In this document: positions 40,101-52,995 of the stretch, piece by piece
Layout of the letters: each line of letters starts with the position of its first letter
Position numbering within the stretch: position 1 is the first letter of the stretch
Origin: Bugula neritina
Taxonomy: Eukaryota > Bryozoa > Gymnolaemata > Cheilostomatida > Bugulidae
Assembly (NCBI GenBank): GCA_964035545.1
Contig: OZ037768.1
Span: 9,167,241 to 9,231,240 of the forward strand
Length of the DNA stretch: 64,000 nucleotides
Direction: 5' to 3'
Program-made: the position numbers and the translations under genes
The notes under the pieces: generated by a model
Database searches by the model: none
Told to the model about the DNA's origin: nothing
Seen by the model: only the letters and a program-made list of their open reading frames with translations

Positions 40101-43100
40101 TATTTATAAAACTATGTTATGCAGACACAGTACAAGCCTGAGCTAGAAGATTTGCCTAACCCTTATTAGTAAGGCTAAAACTAACCTTCTACTCTTACAG
40201 GAGGAACTTCAACCGTGATTGGACGAGGATTCGAGAGATTTGGGGGTAAAAATGTGTGCGATTGAGCATCAAAAACAGAATTAAACATAGTCTTCAGTAG
40301 CAACCAGTGTTTCATGATCTACAAAACCAAATTAATAAAAATCATTCATTCTAAAGACTTTTATCAAGATAGGAAATTACAATTTTAAAGAAAAAGTTAA
40401 TGCAAGTGAATGCCTACCTGCACTTTCTTGCATTGACCGGCAATCTCCGAGTTGTGTTGACACATCTCTTCAAAAGGACGTCCATAGAGGACGTAGTTGT
40501 TGGCACAGTATTTAAAATGATTTGCATTGAACTCCTATCAGAGAAAACATACCACTAATATACATTCAGCCAACTGAAGAGCAAATATTAGCATCCTTAT
40601 AACTCAGGTAAATATAACATGTTTTACATTTTAATGATATGTGTAAACCAACCTGATTGGCTGGTTGGAAGAAATACAGGCTAGAAATTTTGTCTTTTAT
40701 AAACTCCTCTCGTTTGTCAGGTTTAGACAAACCAGTTCGGAACAATGTCATGACCTTGCTACCGGGGCCGCCAGATGCCGAGGGATGACTCATAGAAGGA
40801 TTACTAGCTCCCTTTACACCTGCTATCTCATCAAGTCATCAATTCATTACATAGAGTATAAAACATGGAATTGCAAATAATCTAAAATTATTTCATTTAG
40901 CTAAAAAATATATTGAAATAAAATTATAGGAAGCATACTTAAAATGTGAATTAATTAAAGCAAACTCTAAATTTTCTACTCAATTTTTAGTCATCTTTGG
41001 AGCATCAGAGTTAAGTATTTACTTAGAAATGTCAATGATGTAAATAAAAAACTAAGTTATGATACATAATTATAAGTCTAACAGCAAAAGAAGCAATAGA
41101 TTTTTATAGACTAAAAATTTTTTTCTCGCCATAGAGGCTTTTAAGGACATTCTAAACACTGGAGATGACTCAAGAGTTTGAGCCAAAACCTTACTGTTTG
41201 TTCCAGTCAATAAAGAATTTAAATAAACTTCACAATTATATATTTTATGCAAACAAATACACAATTATTCTAAATCTAGGCAACTCCACTACCTGATTGG
41301 AACAGATCAACTTATTAACATTATTCATCCAACAATATAGAATCTATCCACTATAATAATGTTTGCTGTGTTGTGACTGAGTTTGCTATACAGCTTTTGC
41401 TTCCTAAAGTTGGCTAAAAGTAGTAAATGCGGGAGAAAAAACTGGTACATTTTTTAATTCTGCATGTTTTCTACTCTAGGCAAAAGATCGCAGAGTGAAA
41501 GAATAGTAAGCCTAGGGCCACACGGTGCGTATTTTCGCATGCGAAAATTGAAATCACAAGTAGCAAAGGTGTCCACTGTAGCGTCAGTGATGCGTGATAA
41601 ATAAAGCTTTCATTTTTAAATCGCACTCGCTTTCAATAAAACGCAATTTACTGGAATGTAGCACTAAAATAAAGAAGTTGGGCTCGCTGAATAACTATCA
41701 GCCAATTAGGTGACGACGACAGAGACGATTCGCACTTGCGTTGAGAATGCAGAGCGACAAGTGCGAAGGTTTTCTCAACGCGCACAGTGGACACCTTTGC
41801 TACTTGTGATTTCAATTTTCGCATGCGAAAATACACACCGTGTGGCCCTAGGCTAAAAGTAGGGGCACACAGTGCGTATTTTCGCAGCCGAAAGTTTGCA
41901 TTACAAGTAGTGCATTCTGAACGACAAGTTCAAATATTTTCTGTCGTCGTCCCCTAATTGGCTGGTAGTCACTTAGCGAGCCCACTTTTCTTAATTAGGT
42001 GCTACATTCCATTACAATGCGTTTTATTGAAAGCGAGTGAGATTTAAAAATGAAAATTTAATTTATCCCGCACATGTAGCCATAGCAACAAGGCGAGGAG
42101 TAAAGTTGAACGCAAATATTACTAGCTAGTAGTGTTTCGATTTCACTGACGCTACGTTTCGTACAGTGAACACCTTTCCTACTTGTAGTTCAAATTTTCG
42201 TCTGCGAAAATACGCACCGTGTGGCCCTAGGCTAAGAGATAGAGTACAAGAAAAGCAAATATAATACAAACCTGAGCATTGGCTAGATGAAAGCAGTAGT
42301 CTGTCATTCAAAGCAAGAGCTAGCTCAACGTCCTTGTCCAATGATATAGCTATCGGGTTGGCTTTCTCACTCAGTCTCATCGCATCTTTGAATGAATGCA
42401 TCACCAACTTAGAATCTTTACCTCCACTGATGAACTCATGGGCATCCTTCCAAATAATACCTAAACAGAGCACAGTTCCCCATAAGCAAACCAATTCCTT
42501 TTTGAAAGATGATATACTTTGCTAACCCAGCTCTGGGGATGAAAAAACTATTATAATGTCATATACATGCAACAAACAGAAGAGTGGCACTTGAAGCATA
42601 AAAAAAGAGTTGTGACGCTGAATACAGTGTGAAAGAAAGACATTCAAAACATTTTGGAAAAATTAAAATAATAAACTGCTTAAAATAAGTGCTGCGATTT
42701 TGTCATTCACTGTAATAATATTATGTTACTTTAAAGTGCGTCAGTATGAATATAGTAGTTGCAAATTGTCATTAAAAACTCAATAAGCTATCTTAAATAA
42801 TTTAAATTTGCTATTTTTATCAATAACTGTTTTTTAATTTTCAACTTAATTACTTAAAGTGAAAAAAGGATTTCAAAGTTGGAACTTGTAATTGCTGCAC
42901 CATAAATAATGCTAGAAAACTTTCCTAACTTACTCGTTACAACATCGCTGTGTTCTGTAAAAGTGGCAAAAGGAATTGAGGGACGAGTGAGTTCCCAAAC
43001 ATTCACACCCAAATCAAATGAATTGACAATACTGGCTATTTGGTTTGAACGTTTAGGCCTCCATCTTACTTTGGCCAACGGAGCTATAGTCTGTATGCCG

Positions 43101-45789
43101 TGTGTCTGTATCTTGGAATGCTGTCCAGTCATAACTGATTGAGGTAAGCTCCACACCTGCATCATTATCTGTCATTTAATCTCTATGCCAACAATCAAGA
43201 TCAAAATGTACAGGACTGTTTAGCTTATTCTGTTTTCAAAGCAATACTTGCCCATAAATTAGATATGATAATAATAATTATTATATACCAATGACTGAGA
43301 GTTTCATCTCATGTGTACAAACATGCAATATTATATTGACCAGCCCCCATTTCTCAAGAGACTATGAAGCTAAGATAAACCTAATCATTTACTCTGCATT
43401 AAAAACTCAATCAAATATTCCCTTCTAATCTGCCAATGTAAAAATGTGCTACTAGTATAATTACTTCAATTAGTAAACTTATTTGCTCAATATGTTCAAA
43501 CAGCAAGTTAAACTTTCAACATGTTTGATATGCCAACTACCTGAGTAACTGTCAATAACTAGAAATGGAGCATGGCATAGTGGAATAATCTAGGTATGCG
43601 AACTGTTAGAGATAAAACTTCACAAACTGCTTTACTCAACGTGGTAACAAACCACCTTAATCAGCTTATCTCTTCCTCCAGACGCAAGCTTATTCTTCTC
43701 GTCAGGATGGAAGTCTATAGTAAAGACTGGTCCATTATGTGCAGTAAACTCAAAGACATGAGAGGCTGGGTTGCGATAGTCCCATATCTACATACATGCA
43801 AACCTGCATTTGAAAACATGGAAAACAAAGAAAATTCATGGCAAAGCCGTTTTCAGTTCAGTAAAAATATATCCAGTGATGTTTTTGCTATCTAGAAAAC
43901 ATATACAAAATCGTACCTATAGTGATGCTGCATGTACATAAGTTAAAAAGCTAGAGCAGCATGGAGTAGAATTCTCCATGAACCACAAACAAAAAATTTT
44001 GTTTTATGCAATGAAAATGCTGAAAAACACAGCAAAAGGTCTCTGTGGTGATGATCACTATTTAGCTATTCAGGGAGTACACTTCTCATCTTTCAGTTTT
44101 ACGGTAATATTATGGAAAATAACGAGTGAGATTTAAAAATAACATTACAGTAAAGCCATTGGCAAATACAATTGTGTGAATAGTAACTCCTACAGCAGAT
44201 ATTTATGGCATACGGCTACTTTGTGGTGCATTAGCTTTATGTAACACAATTTAATGACCATCATTTGATATCAACTAAAAACAAAAACATATAAAACTTT
44301 TAAACCTCACAAGCACTTAACACTATAAAACATAAACTATAAACAAAAATTAAAATCAGTAAAGCTCTATTTTCTTTATAAGCCTATTCCCAGCAAATAA
44401 CTACCTGTATGCTTCCATTCTCTGTAGCTGCAGCAAAAATAAAGCACTGATTCGGCCACCACTGCACGTCATGCACAGAGACGGAAGGGAAAGTGTAAGC
44501 TACCTCACGCTTCCGAGTGTCCTTCAAATAAATTATTATGAGCAACTAAATAGTGAACACATTTTGCAACATGTGATCTTCAATTTTTAAATTATTAAAA
44601 CTAAACAAAAACAATATACTTTAAAAACAAAATTACTAACAAATATTTTGCACATTCCATCTTTGCCACCACTCAGCAAAAGGGACTCAGTGCTGTGAAA
44701 GGAGATGCCAGATGCTGCTCGTTCATGCAGTGGTGACACGTGATCTGCAACACACCAATACACAAACTAACAAAGTAGCATAGACAATTTTAAATATGCA
44801 ACATAATAGAAAAAAATTTAATACAAATTTTTGGCGTTGTTTTTATGTAAAATAATAAGCAGCTGAAGATTTAAAAATTCTATCCAGTTCAACTAACCTT
44901 GCTTTTGCTTCATTGGCTTGTTCAAGTCCCAAAACACAACATGTCCGTTGCTAGCAGCAGAGGCTAAGATGTTTTCGTCCCGAGGACTCCATACTATGTC
45001 AACGGCTACATAACTCAGAGTTGATCGATGAGCAGGTCGTAGATTATGGCGCTCCGTGAAATGATCGTCTTCGATACCAAATACTTTGAACACTAAATGG
45101 CAACATAAATAATACGTAAATAATACATGTGTATAGAAATAACTGGGACATTAAAAAACAACAGAACAAAGAGATGAAAAATAAAAATATATGCTCGTAA
45201 CTTTTGCATCACTATACCTTGGCGACCAACGCAAGCAACTAAAGAGAACTCCTTGTTGGCTGCCATACATGTTATCTCCGCCTTCACATCAATGCTAAAT
45301 GTCTTTGAAGCAGTAGGAACTATGAACATACATGAAAGTATATAACTCAGAAAACACAGAAGTACTGAAATCAAATGTCTGCAGAATATTATTCATGCTT
45401 TAATTCTTAAATATTCTGCCAGCATTTCTAATTATTAGCTTGCTCTGTCATAGCATTGTTAGGCAAAACCTCAGATGTCTAATTTCAATTTAAGTTTTTA
45501 TTATTTTATATGAAATGCCAAAAATATACTGTTGCTACTAAGGATACTAACAAAATGCTATCTTTGCTTGAAAAATTGGTTTGCTAACCAAAAGCTTTTC
45601 AACAGAATATTTGAAAGGTTAAAAGACAGCTCTCACTGGAATAAACTTAAAAATATTTTTAGAAACCCTTTTGATTGTAATGTTTGGGAACAAAATAGAA
45701 TAAAGAAAAACTGAGAACACTTGCATGAAACCTCCAGAACATATATTGCATGAATAAAACTCACCTTTTTCTGTAACAAACTTGTTCAT
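37150..45789 (-). CDS. WDR24: WDR24, GATOR2 complex WD40/RING subunit
   Basis: Eighteen coding exons (45789-45765, 45319-45218, 45092-44898, 44744-44641, 44521-44405, 43787-43656, 43156-42934, 42460-42272, 40819-40653, 40534-40418, 40318-40186, 40072-39998, 39531-39380, 39068-38913, 38683-38597, 38336-38234, 37898-37700, 37285-37150) give 803 residues (human WDR24 has 790). Residues about 10-360 form the WD40 propeller: VFKVFGIEDDHF, VDIVWSPRDENILA, LLLSGGKDGMCKIF, HNGPVFTIDFHPD and FISGGKDSKL. A low-complexity acidic segment follows (about 490-580), then the alpha-solenoid YAED-GDVQTAVSMHIVLG. The C-terminal zinc domain holds CASCQKPL, CGWYCKKC, CSIC-HTPVKG, CCQGCAHGGHISHM and CPTGCGHECEWT. 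GATOR2 is known to oppose GATOR1 at the lysosome, activating TORC1 in response to amino acids. All zinc-ligand Cys/His are present. The 40820-42271 intron carries two MITEs. Confidence 0.94.
41510..41853 (+). mobile_element. TAA-flanked MITE (PIF/Harbinger-like), copy 1
   Basis: A 344-bp element with long inverted termini of about 65 bp, starting GCCTAGGGCCACACGGTGCG and running through TTTTCGCATGCGAAAATTGA. It is bounded by TAA at 41507-41509 and 41854-41856. Three-base TAA duplications and GGGCCACAC-type ends fit PIF/Harbinger MITEs. There is no coding capacity. It sits in a WDR24 intron. Confidence 0.7.
41857..42232 (-). mobile_element. TAA-flanked MITE, copy 2, inverted relative to copy 1
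   Basis: It begins directly at the TAA (41854-41856) that ends copy 1 and closes at TAA 42233-42235. Its interior (TTTTATTGAAAGCGAGTGAG; GCTACATTCCA; CTAATTGGCTG) is the reverse complement of the copy 1 interior, so the two are head to head. The left terminus (AAGTAGGGGCACAC) is more eroded than the right (GTGTGGCCCTAGGC). Confidence 0.7.
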
Positions 45790-46296
45790 GTTTGTCACTT
45801 TTTAATAATCAATAATATCAACAATGACCAACAGTACCAGCACCCCTGCAAAAATTAAAAGTCAAATAGTAGAGAAAAATTCTTTTATTTTACATCACTT
45901 AGCCAGTAACGATGTCATACAAATTGTTCGCCAAAAGTTTTAAACCACAAATTGTAGATAACACTTGGAGTATTATAGACAATATGCTTTCAGCTGAGAA
46001 AAGTTTTATTTTAACTTGACAAACACCACCAGGTTCCCAATATTATCTCTGATGCTAAGTATTCCTGTTATATTGACTTATTCTCTTTGAGAAGGTTGAC
46101 TGCTGGGAGTCACAGTACTTAACTTTATTGTAAGACAAAAAATAATTTAACAATTCAGTGTAAACTATTGGATCACAGTCAAGGGTGTGTACTCACTGCA
46201 TTACATCAATGGCAGCATCATGGTTATATTAAGAAAGAATTGAATATTCACATTATTTACCAGATCTGAGCAGAAGAAAATAGCGAATAAAATTTA

Positions 46297-46298
<2 letters not shown>

Positions 46299-46369
<71 letters not shown>
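46299..46369. repeat. AT microsatellite, about 35 units
   Basis: An uninterrupted run of AT dinucleotides of about 70 bp. It produces the artefactual tyrosine-isoleucine open frame on the minus strand. Confidence 0.95.
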
Positions 46370-46373
<4 letters not shown>

Positions 46374-47754
46374 TAATGAACGATAAAATTTGATTTAAAA
46401 CACTTTATTACTACTAGTTTCATGTGCATAGAATGTACACAATCTTCAGATAAAATGTTAAGATGTAATATTAGCATTTACTCTAAGCTCACACAGAGCC
46501 TGAAGAATGTTGGCTCTTCAATGTTGTAGTTGAAAGGTTAGTAATGTAGTTGGCAATTACAAATCAGTGATGAACATCTGTTATACGATATGTGTGTGCT
46601 TTACTGAGCATATGGAGTACTACCAGTGACTCATACAAAAATATTAACATATCTTACAGTTACGACTAACCTTTTATAGAGAACCAGCTCTTCTATTTGA
46701 CTGATTATTTTCCAAATGTATTTCATTTACTAAAAATGGAAATCTATGTATTACAGCCCAGTCTACAAGGGTATTTACCAATCATTTTTTACAATCATAC
46801 ATATAAAAACTTGTGTTAGTACAACCAGATCAGCTTATGTTAGTCTACTTTTTAAATGAAAATATAATGTTTCATTGGCAGATATTAAAATTATATGCAA
46901 CTATTCTGATATTGTAGATTTATTCTCAAAATAACTCATATACATTTGGTTGAAATTCCAATTATACAGAGTGAACTTAGATTGAAACTTTCATTCAAGC
47001 AGAAAAAATCTAAGCAGTTACTAGTACCACAAATCTACTAAACTAAAAACTACAAGTTAAAAAAAACTAAAATTAAAGTGAAGTGTAAATTGATTCTGAA
47101 TTTTGATCTAATGATATTGTAGGTAATTTTACATTTAATGATTAAATATTAGTATTTTATTCACTATAATTCTCATTATGACTGTGAGCTCAAATTTATA
47201 TTCTAATTATAAGCAAAGTTTCATATTCTATTACATTTACACATATTCTAAATCATTAATGTTGATGAGAGTTGTATTCATACTGATATTCTTATTCGTA
47301 ATCATTGATATCATTATGAAATTAAATGCAATTATGATATTTAATAACACATTATACCCTTACTTCATAATTATCTACATTTAGGGTTAGTCTAACCCTA
47401 ACGTAACTAAGACTACCCATGACAGTAAGCCAGAAATTTAGAGCAAAAATAACTCTCATAGTGAGTACATACAGCTATGGCTAAATCAATTCACAACTGC
47501 AACCCTGAGATATTACTGTAACAAATGTTGGCTGTAAGAATTATAACTATAGTCTATAATTATGCAACATTCATTGTAACAATTGTGGATTACAATTAGA
47601 ATATAGCTTAGCTAGTAGTATTACTATTAGCCAAATAGTGACAGCTAACTTGCTGTGGTTGACTAATGACAAAGCATCGTACTACAAGCATTCAGATTAC
47701 CTGTCTGCCTGTATACTGAATTAGCTATTGGTCTAAGGATACAAAAGATTAGAT

Positions 47755-48439
47755 GGTTTCATCCCACTTAGACGATTCCCAGTTAGGCGATTCCCAGTTA
47801 GGCAATTTGCAATATTTCCCATTTAGACTATTTTTTAATTTTGGTACAATATATATAGTGATATACAAATATAACTGTTGCATTTACTGCTAAACATGAA
47901 ATAAGCTACCAAGCCAGCTATTTGCCTTAACTCAATACTAATTTAGCTACAGTTTATTTTATTTAGAATAACAGATAACAGAATAAAATGCACAAATGCA
48001 TTTCATGGTATATCACATACTGCTATGTCTTGTCTTGTCTTGTCTTGATTTAGTTCCAAGACCCCAAATAGGGGAAAGGTGGAACTATCGGATGTTCAGG
48101 TCTTTTTTTTATTAGTCTGCTAGTGTTTCTCCCGTGCGTAGTTCACGGGCTGTTCTAATGAGGAAGCTATGCAGGAACTTATTAGTATTACAGGATATTG
48201 AATTAAAAGAGTTACTGTCCCCAAAATATTACAACTTTTTCTTATACGTTGTCTATCTTTTACCTTTAAGTTTAAGGTTTGTGCAAGATGGTTTCTTATA
48301 GAAGCATTTTTACTGTAAGTGGCTTGCTGGTGGCTTCTTTGCTTTCTATTATGTGCTAAATAATAGCATAAAATACATATATTACACTAAAATCTATAAA
48401 TATCGTCTAAGTGGGAATCATCTAAGTGGGATGACACCA
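47755..48439. mobile_element. Inverted-repeat transposon with subterminal 15-bp repeats
   Basis: The left end GGTTTCATCCCACTTAGACG is mirrored by the right end CTAAGTGGGATGACACC, and the repetition continues inwards: three near-copies of CCCAGTTAGGCGATT on the left and two on the right. The 7-bp direct repeat ATTAGAT flanks it at 47748-47754 and 48440-48446 (8 bp with one mismatch, which would suit a hAT transposase). The interior (about 600 bp) has a TGTCT array and no open frame of note, so it is non-autonomous. Confidence 0.65.
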
Positions 48440-48779
48440 ATTAGATTAAGGTTAGAGAATTTAACTTAGATTGTCAAGTAAGAAGGATGTATATTTAACA
48501 CAGTGGTAGAATTATGATAAATATGTTTTATTGTGCACAAAACATGTGAACTAGTAAAATAGTACAGAGACTAAGAATTAAATTAGTATATCTACATAAA
48601 AAATTAGCTATTTAGCTGAAAGCTGTTCACAGTTTCTTTTCTAAAAGATTGTATAGCAACAATCACAATGCTATCATACAACAAAAAAAGCACTAACTAA
48701 ACTTAAAGTATAATTACAATGACCATGGTTATAAATTGAAAAGTCTAAAGTGTTAGCTAAGAGTAATTTAGTTTTATAG

Positions 48780-51720
48780 TAAGTTATATTTTCACTTCGG
48801 GAGCATACTAATACTTGTAACTATAGAGTATTATAGTGTACTATAGTTTAAGTTATACTTATACTTATAGTTATTATAAACAATCATTAGAATTACCACT
48901 AGTACTACTGTACTAGTATTATAGAGCTATAGTTATGCTACTTAAAGTTAATCTTATACTTATAGTAATACTAATAGTTATACGGAATCACTTATAGTTA
49001 TAGTATTAATTATTATTAATATTAAATTATAAAGACCATAAGCCATAAGGTATAAGGCATAGACTCTATCACATTCGCTGATAGTGATACTCATACTTGA
49101 TACTGATTTACTTCGACTCTGAGAGTGATAGTCATAGACTTTCAGTTTCACTTAAACTTCGAGCTACACTTACAGTTACACTTACTGAGTTACTCAGTTA
49201 CTGTTACTGTTAAGTGTTAGACGTCGTCGTCTGATTTTGCACTTGCAGCGCTATTTTAAAATTGAACATTATATTTTGATTTAGTCATTAGTGATTTACT
49301 TTTACTTACTTTTACTTTTAGTTTTACTTTTAGTTTTAGTGATTAGTATTACTATTAGTAAAATTAGGGATTACATTATTCTTGTCATAGTAACCCCAAT
49401 TACAACAATAATTGTAAATTTTACCACACTCACAGTGGCTGGTAGTGGGGCAATTGAAAAAAGAAAATTGTATTATAGTATTAGTGTTACTATTAGTGTT
49501 ACTATTAGTATTAGTATTACTATTAGTATTACTATTACTATTAGTATTAGTTGGATTTGGTTACACTCCATCTTTGATTTGGGATTACCCAATTCTTAGG
49601 CATATAAAACGAGTTAACAACATGAGGGGGGGTAACACTAATTCTATAAATTATGGCGCTTTTGCTAGGTCAAGGCTGATAATGAATGCATAAACATTGT
49701 ATATTTGGAGCCTAAATTAGAAAGTAGGCGTGTTTTATTTAAGCTACCATTTTAAATTTGTATGGTACTACCCACTGAACTGAAACTATAATAGTTATAG
49801 TTCAATGGTACTACCTGTTCAAATTCACCTTATTAGAGCTTCTGCTTATGCTGCAAGTAGCGTTTTCATCGTATATAATAGAGTTTGCAGTAGTAGACAA
49901 GGATTCTTTTTATTTTTGTCATTACTGATTACAGTTTTAGTTTATGGTTAGTGAATTATATTTATAGTAAACAATAAATGTAATTGTTGAGAATTTAGAT
50001 TATTACATGATGATGAGGTGATACTCATACTGATTATCATTGTATTAGTTTCAACGTTTTACAATACTGATACAGTCATTATTTATACTTATACTTATAA
50101 CTTATAAGTTATAGTTAATGTTATACTTATACTTATAGTTATAGTTATACTTATAGACTCAGACTGAGTCTGAAGTTCAAGTTGAACTCATACTCATAGT
50201 AATGTATCATACTGTCACTGTCAGACATCAGTATGATTATCACTACCAGAGCCAGTATCAGTATGAGTATCAGATTCACTTGCAGTATCACTGTATGTTT
50301 ATACTAATAGTAATACTAATACTAATAGTTATAGTAATACTCATACTGATACTTTTGGGACTTTACAAAAGCTAGGAAAGCTTTTCCATAATACATGATA
50401 GTTTTTCACATATCATCTCAGCTATATTATGCTTTTCCACTTTCATTATAGCTAATACACAAAAGCTAATTTTTTTATTACTATGACTATGAGTATGAAG
50501 ATCCAGCAGTTTTTCTCTTATCCAGACTTGCATCTCACACTTGTACTGGCAACTTATAACTCGTTAGATAACCTTTTTTTAAGTTGCTATTTCTTCAGTC
50601 TGCTACTATAATAAATATTTATTTCTCTAACTTAAAACACAACAGATGCTCGTACTGATACTGCCTTTAGTTAAAAGTTGTTAATGTTATACTTATACTG
50701 TTATAGTTTTAATTGTACTTGATTTTATTTTTATACTTACATACTATGGTTAAACCTAATTTTAATCATTGGCTTTAAGTATTACTTGTTAGTTATTACT
50801 AATAACAGTAATACTATTAGTATTAGTACTACTTTTACTCTTAGTGGTGATATTGACTAATGCACATTAATATTAAAGTTGGTTAAAACTGCAGCCATTT
50901 GGTGTAACAGATTTTGAGATTATGTTTTCTTTGCATATACATATATATGTGCATGAATTCCTATGTCCGAGTCGGGCACCCGATTCGGAGGACTGGACGC
51001 CCAAATTCGGATTGAATATTCTAAAGTATAAAATGGCTAGCTCGCCCGCATAAGTTCAGTGTACTGCTGGAGCTCAGAGGGAACAAGACTTATAGACATA
51101 TACTTATACTTTTCTTGGAAGCTATTTTGTAGACATCTTCTAACTGGAATCGCCTTCTCTTTTCTCTCAACAAAGAGTTATGTTCACTAGTTGAATTCTT
51201 ACACACCCACAAACTATCACAATATTATCATATGATGTTGATAACTGCTAGTTCAACTTCATAGGCCTAGGGAAAGCATAGATCTTGAGTTAAACTTCAA
51301 GCCAACTGCCAAATTGAACTCGAACTGAAACAGTAGTCAGGTACTATTGACACTCGACTGGAATAACAATACTGATACATGTTGCTAATTGATATAAGAA
51401 TATTTATCATTATGTATATAATTCTTTTAGTATAAGCAATTCTAATTAACGTATTAGTATTAATATTAGTTATTAGTATTACTAAATATTACTATTAGTT
51501 AATTACTAAGTATTATGATTTATTAAATTAGACTTTGTTGATTACTATCAGTAAAAGTAAGGGTAATAGTGTGATTGCAAGTATTGCTTTAGTAACAATT
51601 GATGTATCACATATAACTATAATGTAACTTATATTATGTCCATAATTATTATATAACATGGTATCAGTGATACTAATAGTACAATTGCTTTTCTATTATT
51701 GATAATAAATATATAAGGTA
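48780..51720. repeat. Cryptically simple TATAGT/AGTATT sequence
   Basis: Dense, irregular mixtures of ACTTAT, AGTTAT, TAGTAT and GATACT words (strongest at 48.8-49.55, 50.05-50.35 and 51.4-51.7 kb). They are interrupted by ordinary sequence, including a more GC-rich patch at 50965-51090. It is slipped-strand-type DNA, without a fixed period. Confidence 0.6.
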
Positions 51721-51940
51721 ATTATTATAATATTGGCCATTTTTCTATTTGAACTTATGGTTATAATCATAAAATTTTCAATTGCAAGTTTTGATTTGCA
51801 CAATCATTCAAGGTGTATGAATCAATTCAGAAATTGTATTAGATTTTTATTAAATATTTGTAGACATGTTGATATTTTACAGATAGCTAGCAGCATCCAT
51901 ATAATTAGAAACATTGAATTTGACATTATCTAGTCTTATC

Positions 51941-52995
51941 ATGAGTGGCTGGCATGGACATAACAACTTTTACCCAGGACAATCACCACGGCCTAACAGG
52001 CCACCTATGCAATACTTTACATCTGGTTCCGATACCAGTGGGACACCTCCAAACCGATTTAGAGGTTCAACACCAAACAGAATGGGACCTCCAAGAGTTC
52101 AGAATCCTAACTTTGTTGCATCACCTCACAGTAGTCAATACAGTTCGCCATACTTTACATCTGGTTCCGATACAAGTGGGACACCTCCAAACCGATTTAG
52201 AGGTTCAACACCAAACAGAATGGGACCTCCAAGAGTTCAGAATCATAACTTTGTTGCATCACCTCACAGTAGTCAATACAGTTCGCCATATCAAGACAGG
52301 CCTAGACCATCATATTTCTCATCCCCTGGAACACCACAATATACTCCATCACCTAGATATACTCCTTCACCAGTAAGAGCTAGAGGTAGAGCAACACCCA
52401 ATACTTCATATAACCGAAGTCCTGGAAATTCATCTTGGGTAAGCATGCCATTTACCTTTTATTGTGAATTATAAAATTTTGCATCACTCAATTGCTGTTG
52501 ATTAGGGATAAAAACAGCCTGTGGCCTATAGAAGTTGCATTCTATTGATATTGAAGAGTTATGCCACCGTGTATTTCACCTTAAATTAACATCCTGGTTT
52601 TCCGATTAAAATTTTTAATGAGTACTATTACTAGCATCTCTGTTATTTAATCATTATGGCTTACCAATTTTAACCAAGATAATAGTATCAGGTACACTGT
52701 AAATTGGGAAATTTACATTATGAAAAAAATGCTTTAAAAGTTTTTCTTTATACAACATTTATAGTAGACTTTTGCTCTTCTAGTTGATGGTATTTATTTC
52801 TGTAGTGTAGACATTTTTAGATTATATCATACTAGTTCAGTAAGCTTCAAATTATTTAAAATGTGTCTGGTAGCAGAAATCCATTAGGTGATATAATTGT
52901 AGAAACAGCAAGATCAGCGATTGCCTGCACAATCTTACTTTAAAAGAGATATGCTGACAGACCCGTGGGAAAGGCTGGAGCCTTATTTAATGTGA
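51941..52995 (+). CDS. MPLKIP: MPLKIP/TTDN1 homologue (M-phase-specific PLK1-interacting protein)
   Basis: Two exons, 51941-52438 and 52903-52995, joined at phase 0, give 196 residues (human MPLKIP has 179). Residues 1-166 are low-complexity and disordered, rich in Ser, Pro, Arg and Gly, with many SP/TP dipeptides (YTPSPRYTPSPVRARGRATP). Exon 2 carries the family's one conserved block, SYFKRDMLTDPWERLEP (residues 177-193), which corresponds to the human NYFKPSMLEDPW region. The chain ends three residues later, shorter than the vertebrate tail. In humans the gene is mutated in non-photosensitive trichothiodystrophy, and the protein is linked to PLK1 and to the intron-lariat enzyme DBR1. Residues 25-116 consist of two near-identical 46-residue repeats. 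The first ATG (MSGWHGHN) is used; the reading frame is open further upstream, but without a better start. An AATAAA lies at 53181. Confidence 0.85.
52013..52288 (+). repeat. In-frame 138-bp tandem duplication inside MPLKIP exon 1
   Basis: Positions 52013-52150 and 52151-52288 are the same 138 bp with only about two substitutions (ATACCAGT/ATACAAGT and ATCCTAAC/ATCATAAC). The unit encodes 46 residues starting YFTSGSDTSG and ending SQYSSP. Because 138 is a multiple of three the frame is kept, and one substitution changes Pro to His. This must be recent relative to the surrounding divergence. Confidence 0.95.

Larger units (their letters stand above)
45790..51940. other. Six-kilobase gene-free region
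   Basis: No exon with a recognisable product. It includes a long AT microsatellite (46.30 kb), an inverted-repeat transposon (47.76-48.44 kb), a short TGTCT array (48025-48047) and long cryptically simple tracts (48.8-51.7 kb). It must carry the promoters of WDR24 (leftward) and MPLKIP (rightward), but no TATA box is obvious. Open frames here are products of the simple sequence. Confidence 0.5.

Noticed and set aside
42126-43165. Plus-strand frames opposite WDR24 exons, and extension of WDR24 frames into introns
   Set aside because: The minus strand encodes the conserved WD40 exons; the rest is read-through into intron, including MITE sequence.
49291-49693. Hydrophobic repetitive frames around 49.3-49.7 kb
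   Set aside because: Translations of TTACTATTAGTATT simple sequence; not transmembrane genes.
51945-52376. Second long frame overlapping MPLKIP exon 1
   Set aside because: Its length comes from the 138-bp duplication in the +1 frame; the exon 2 junction and the conserved C-terminus support the other frame.
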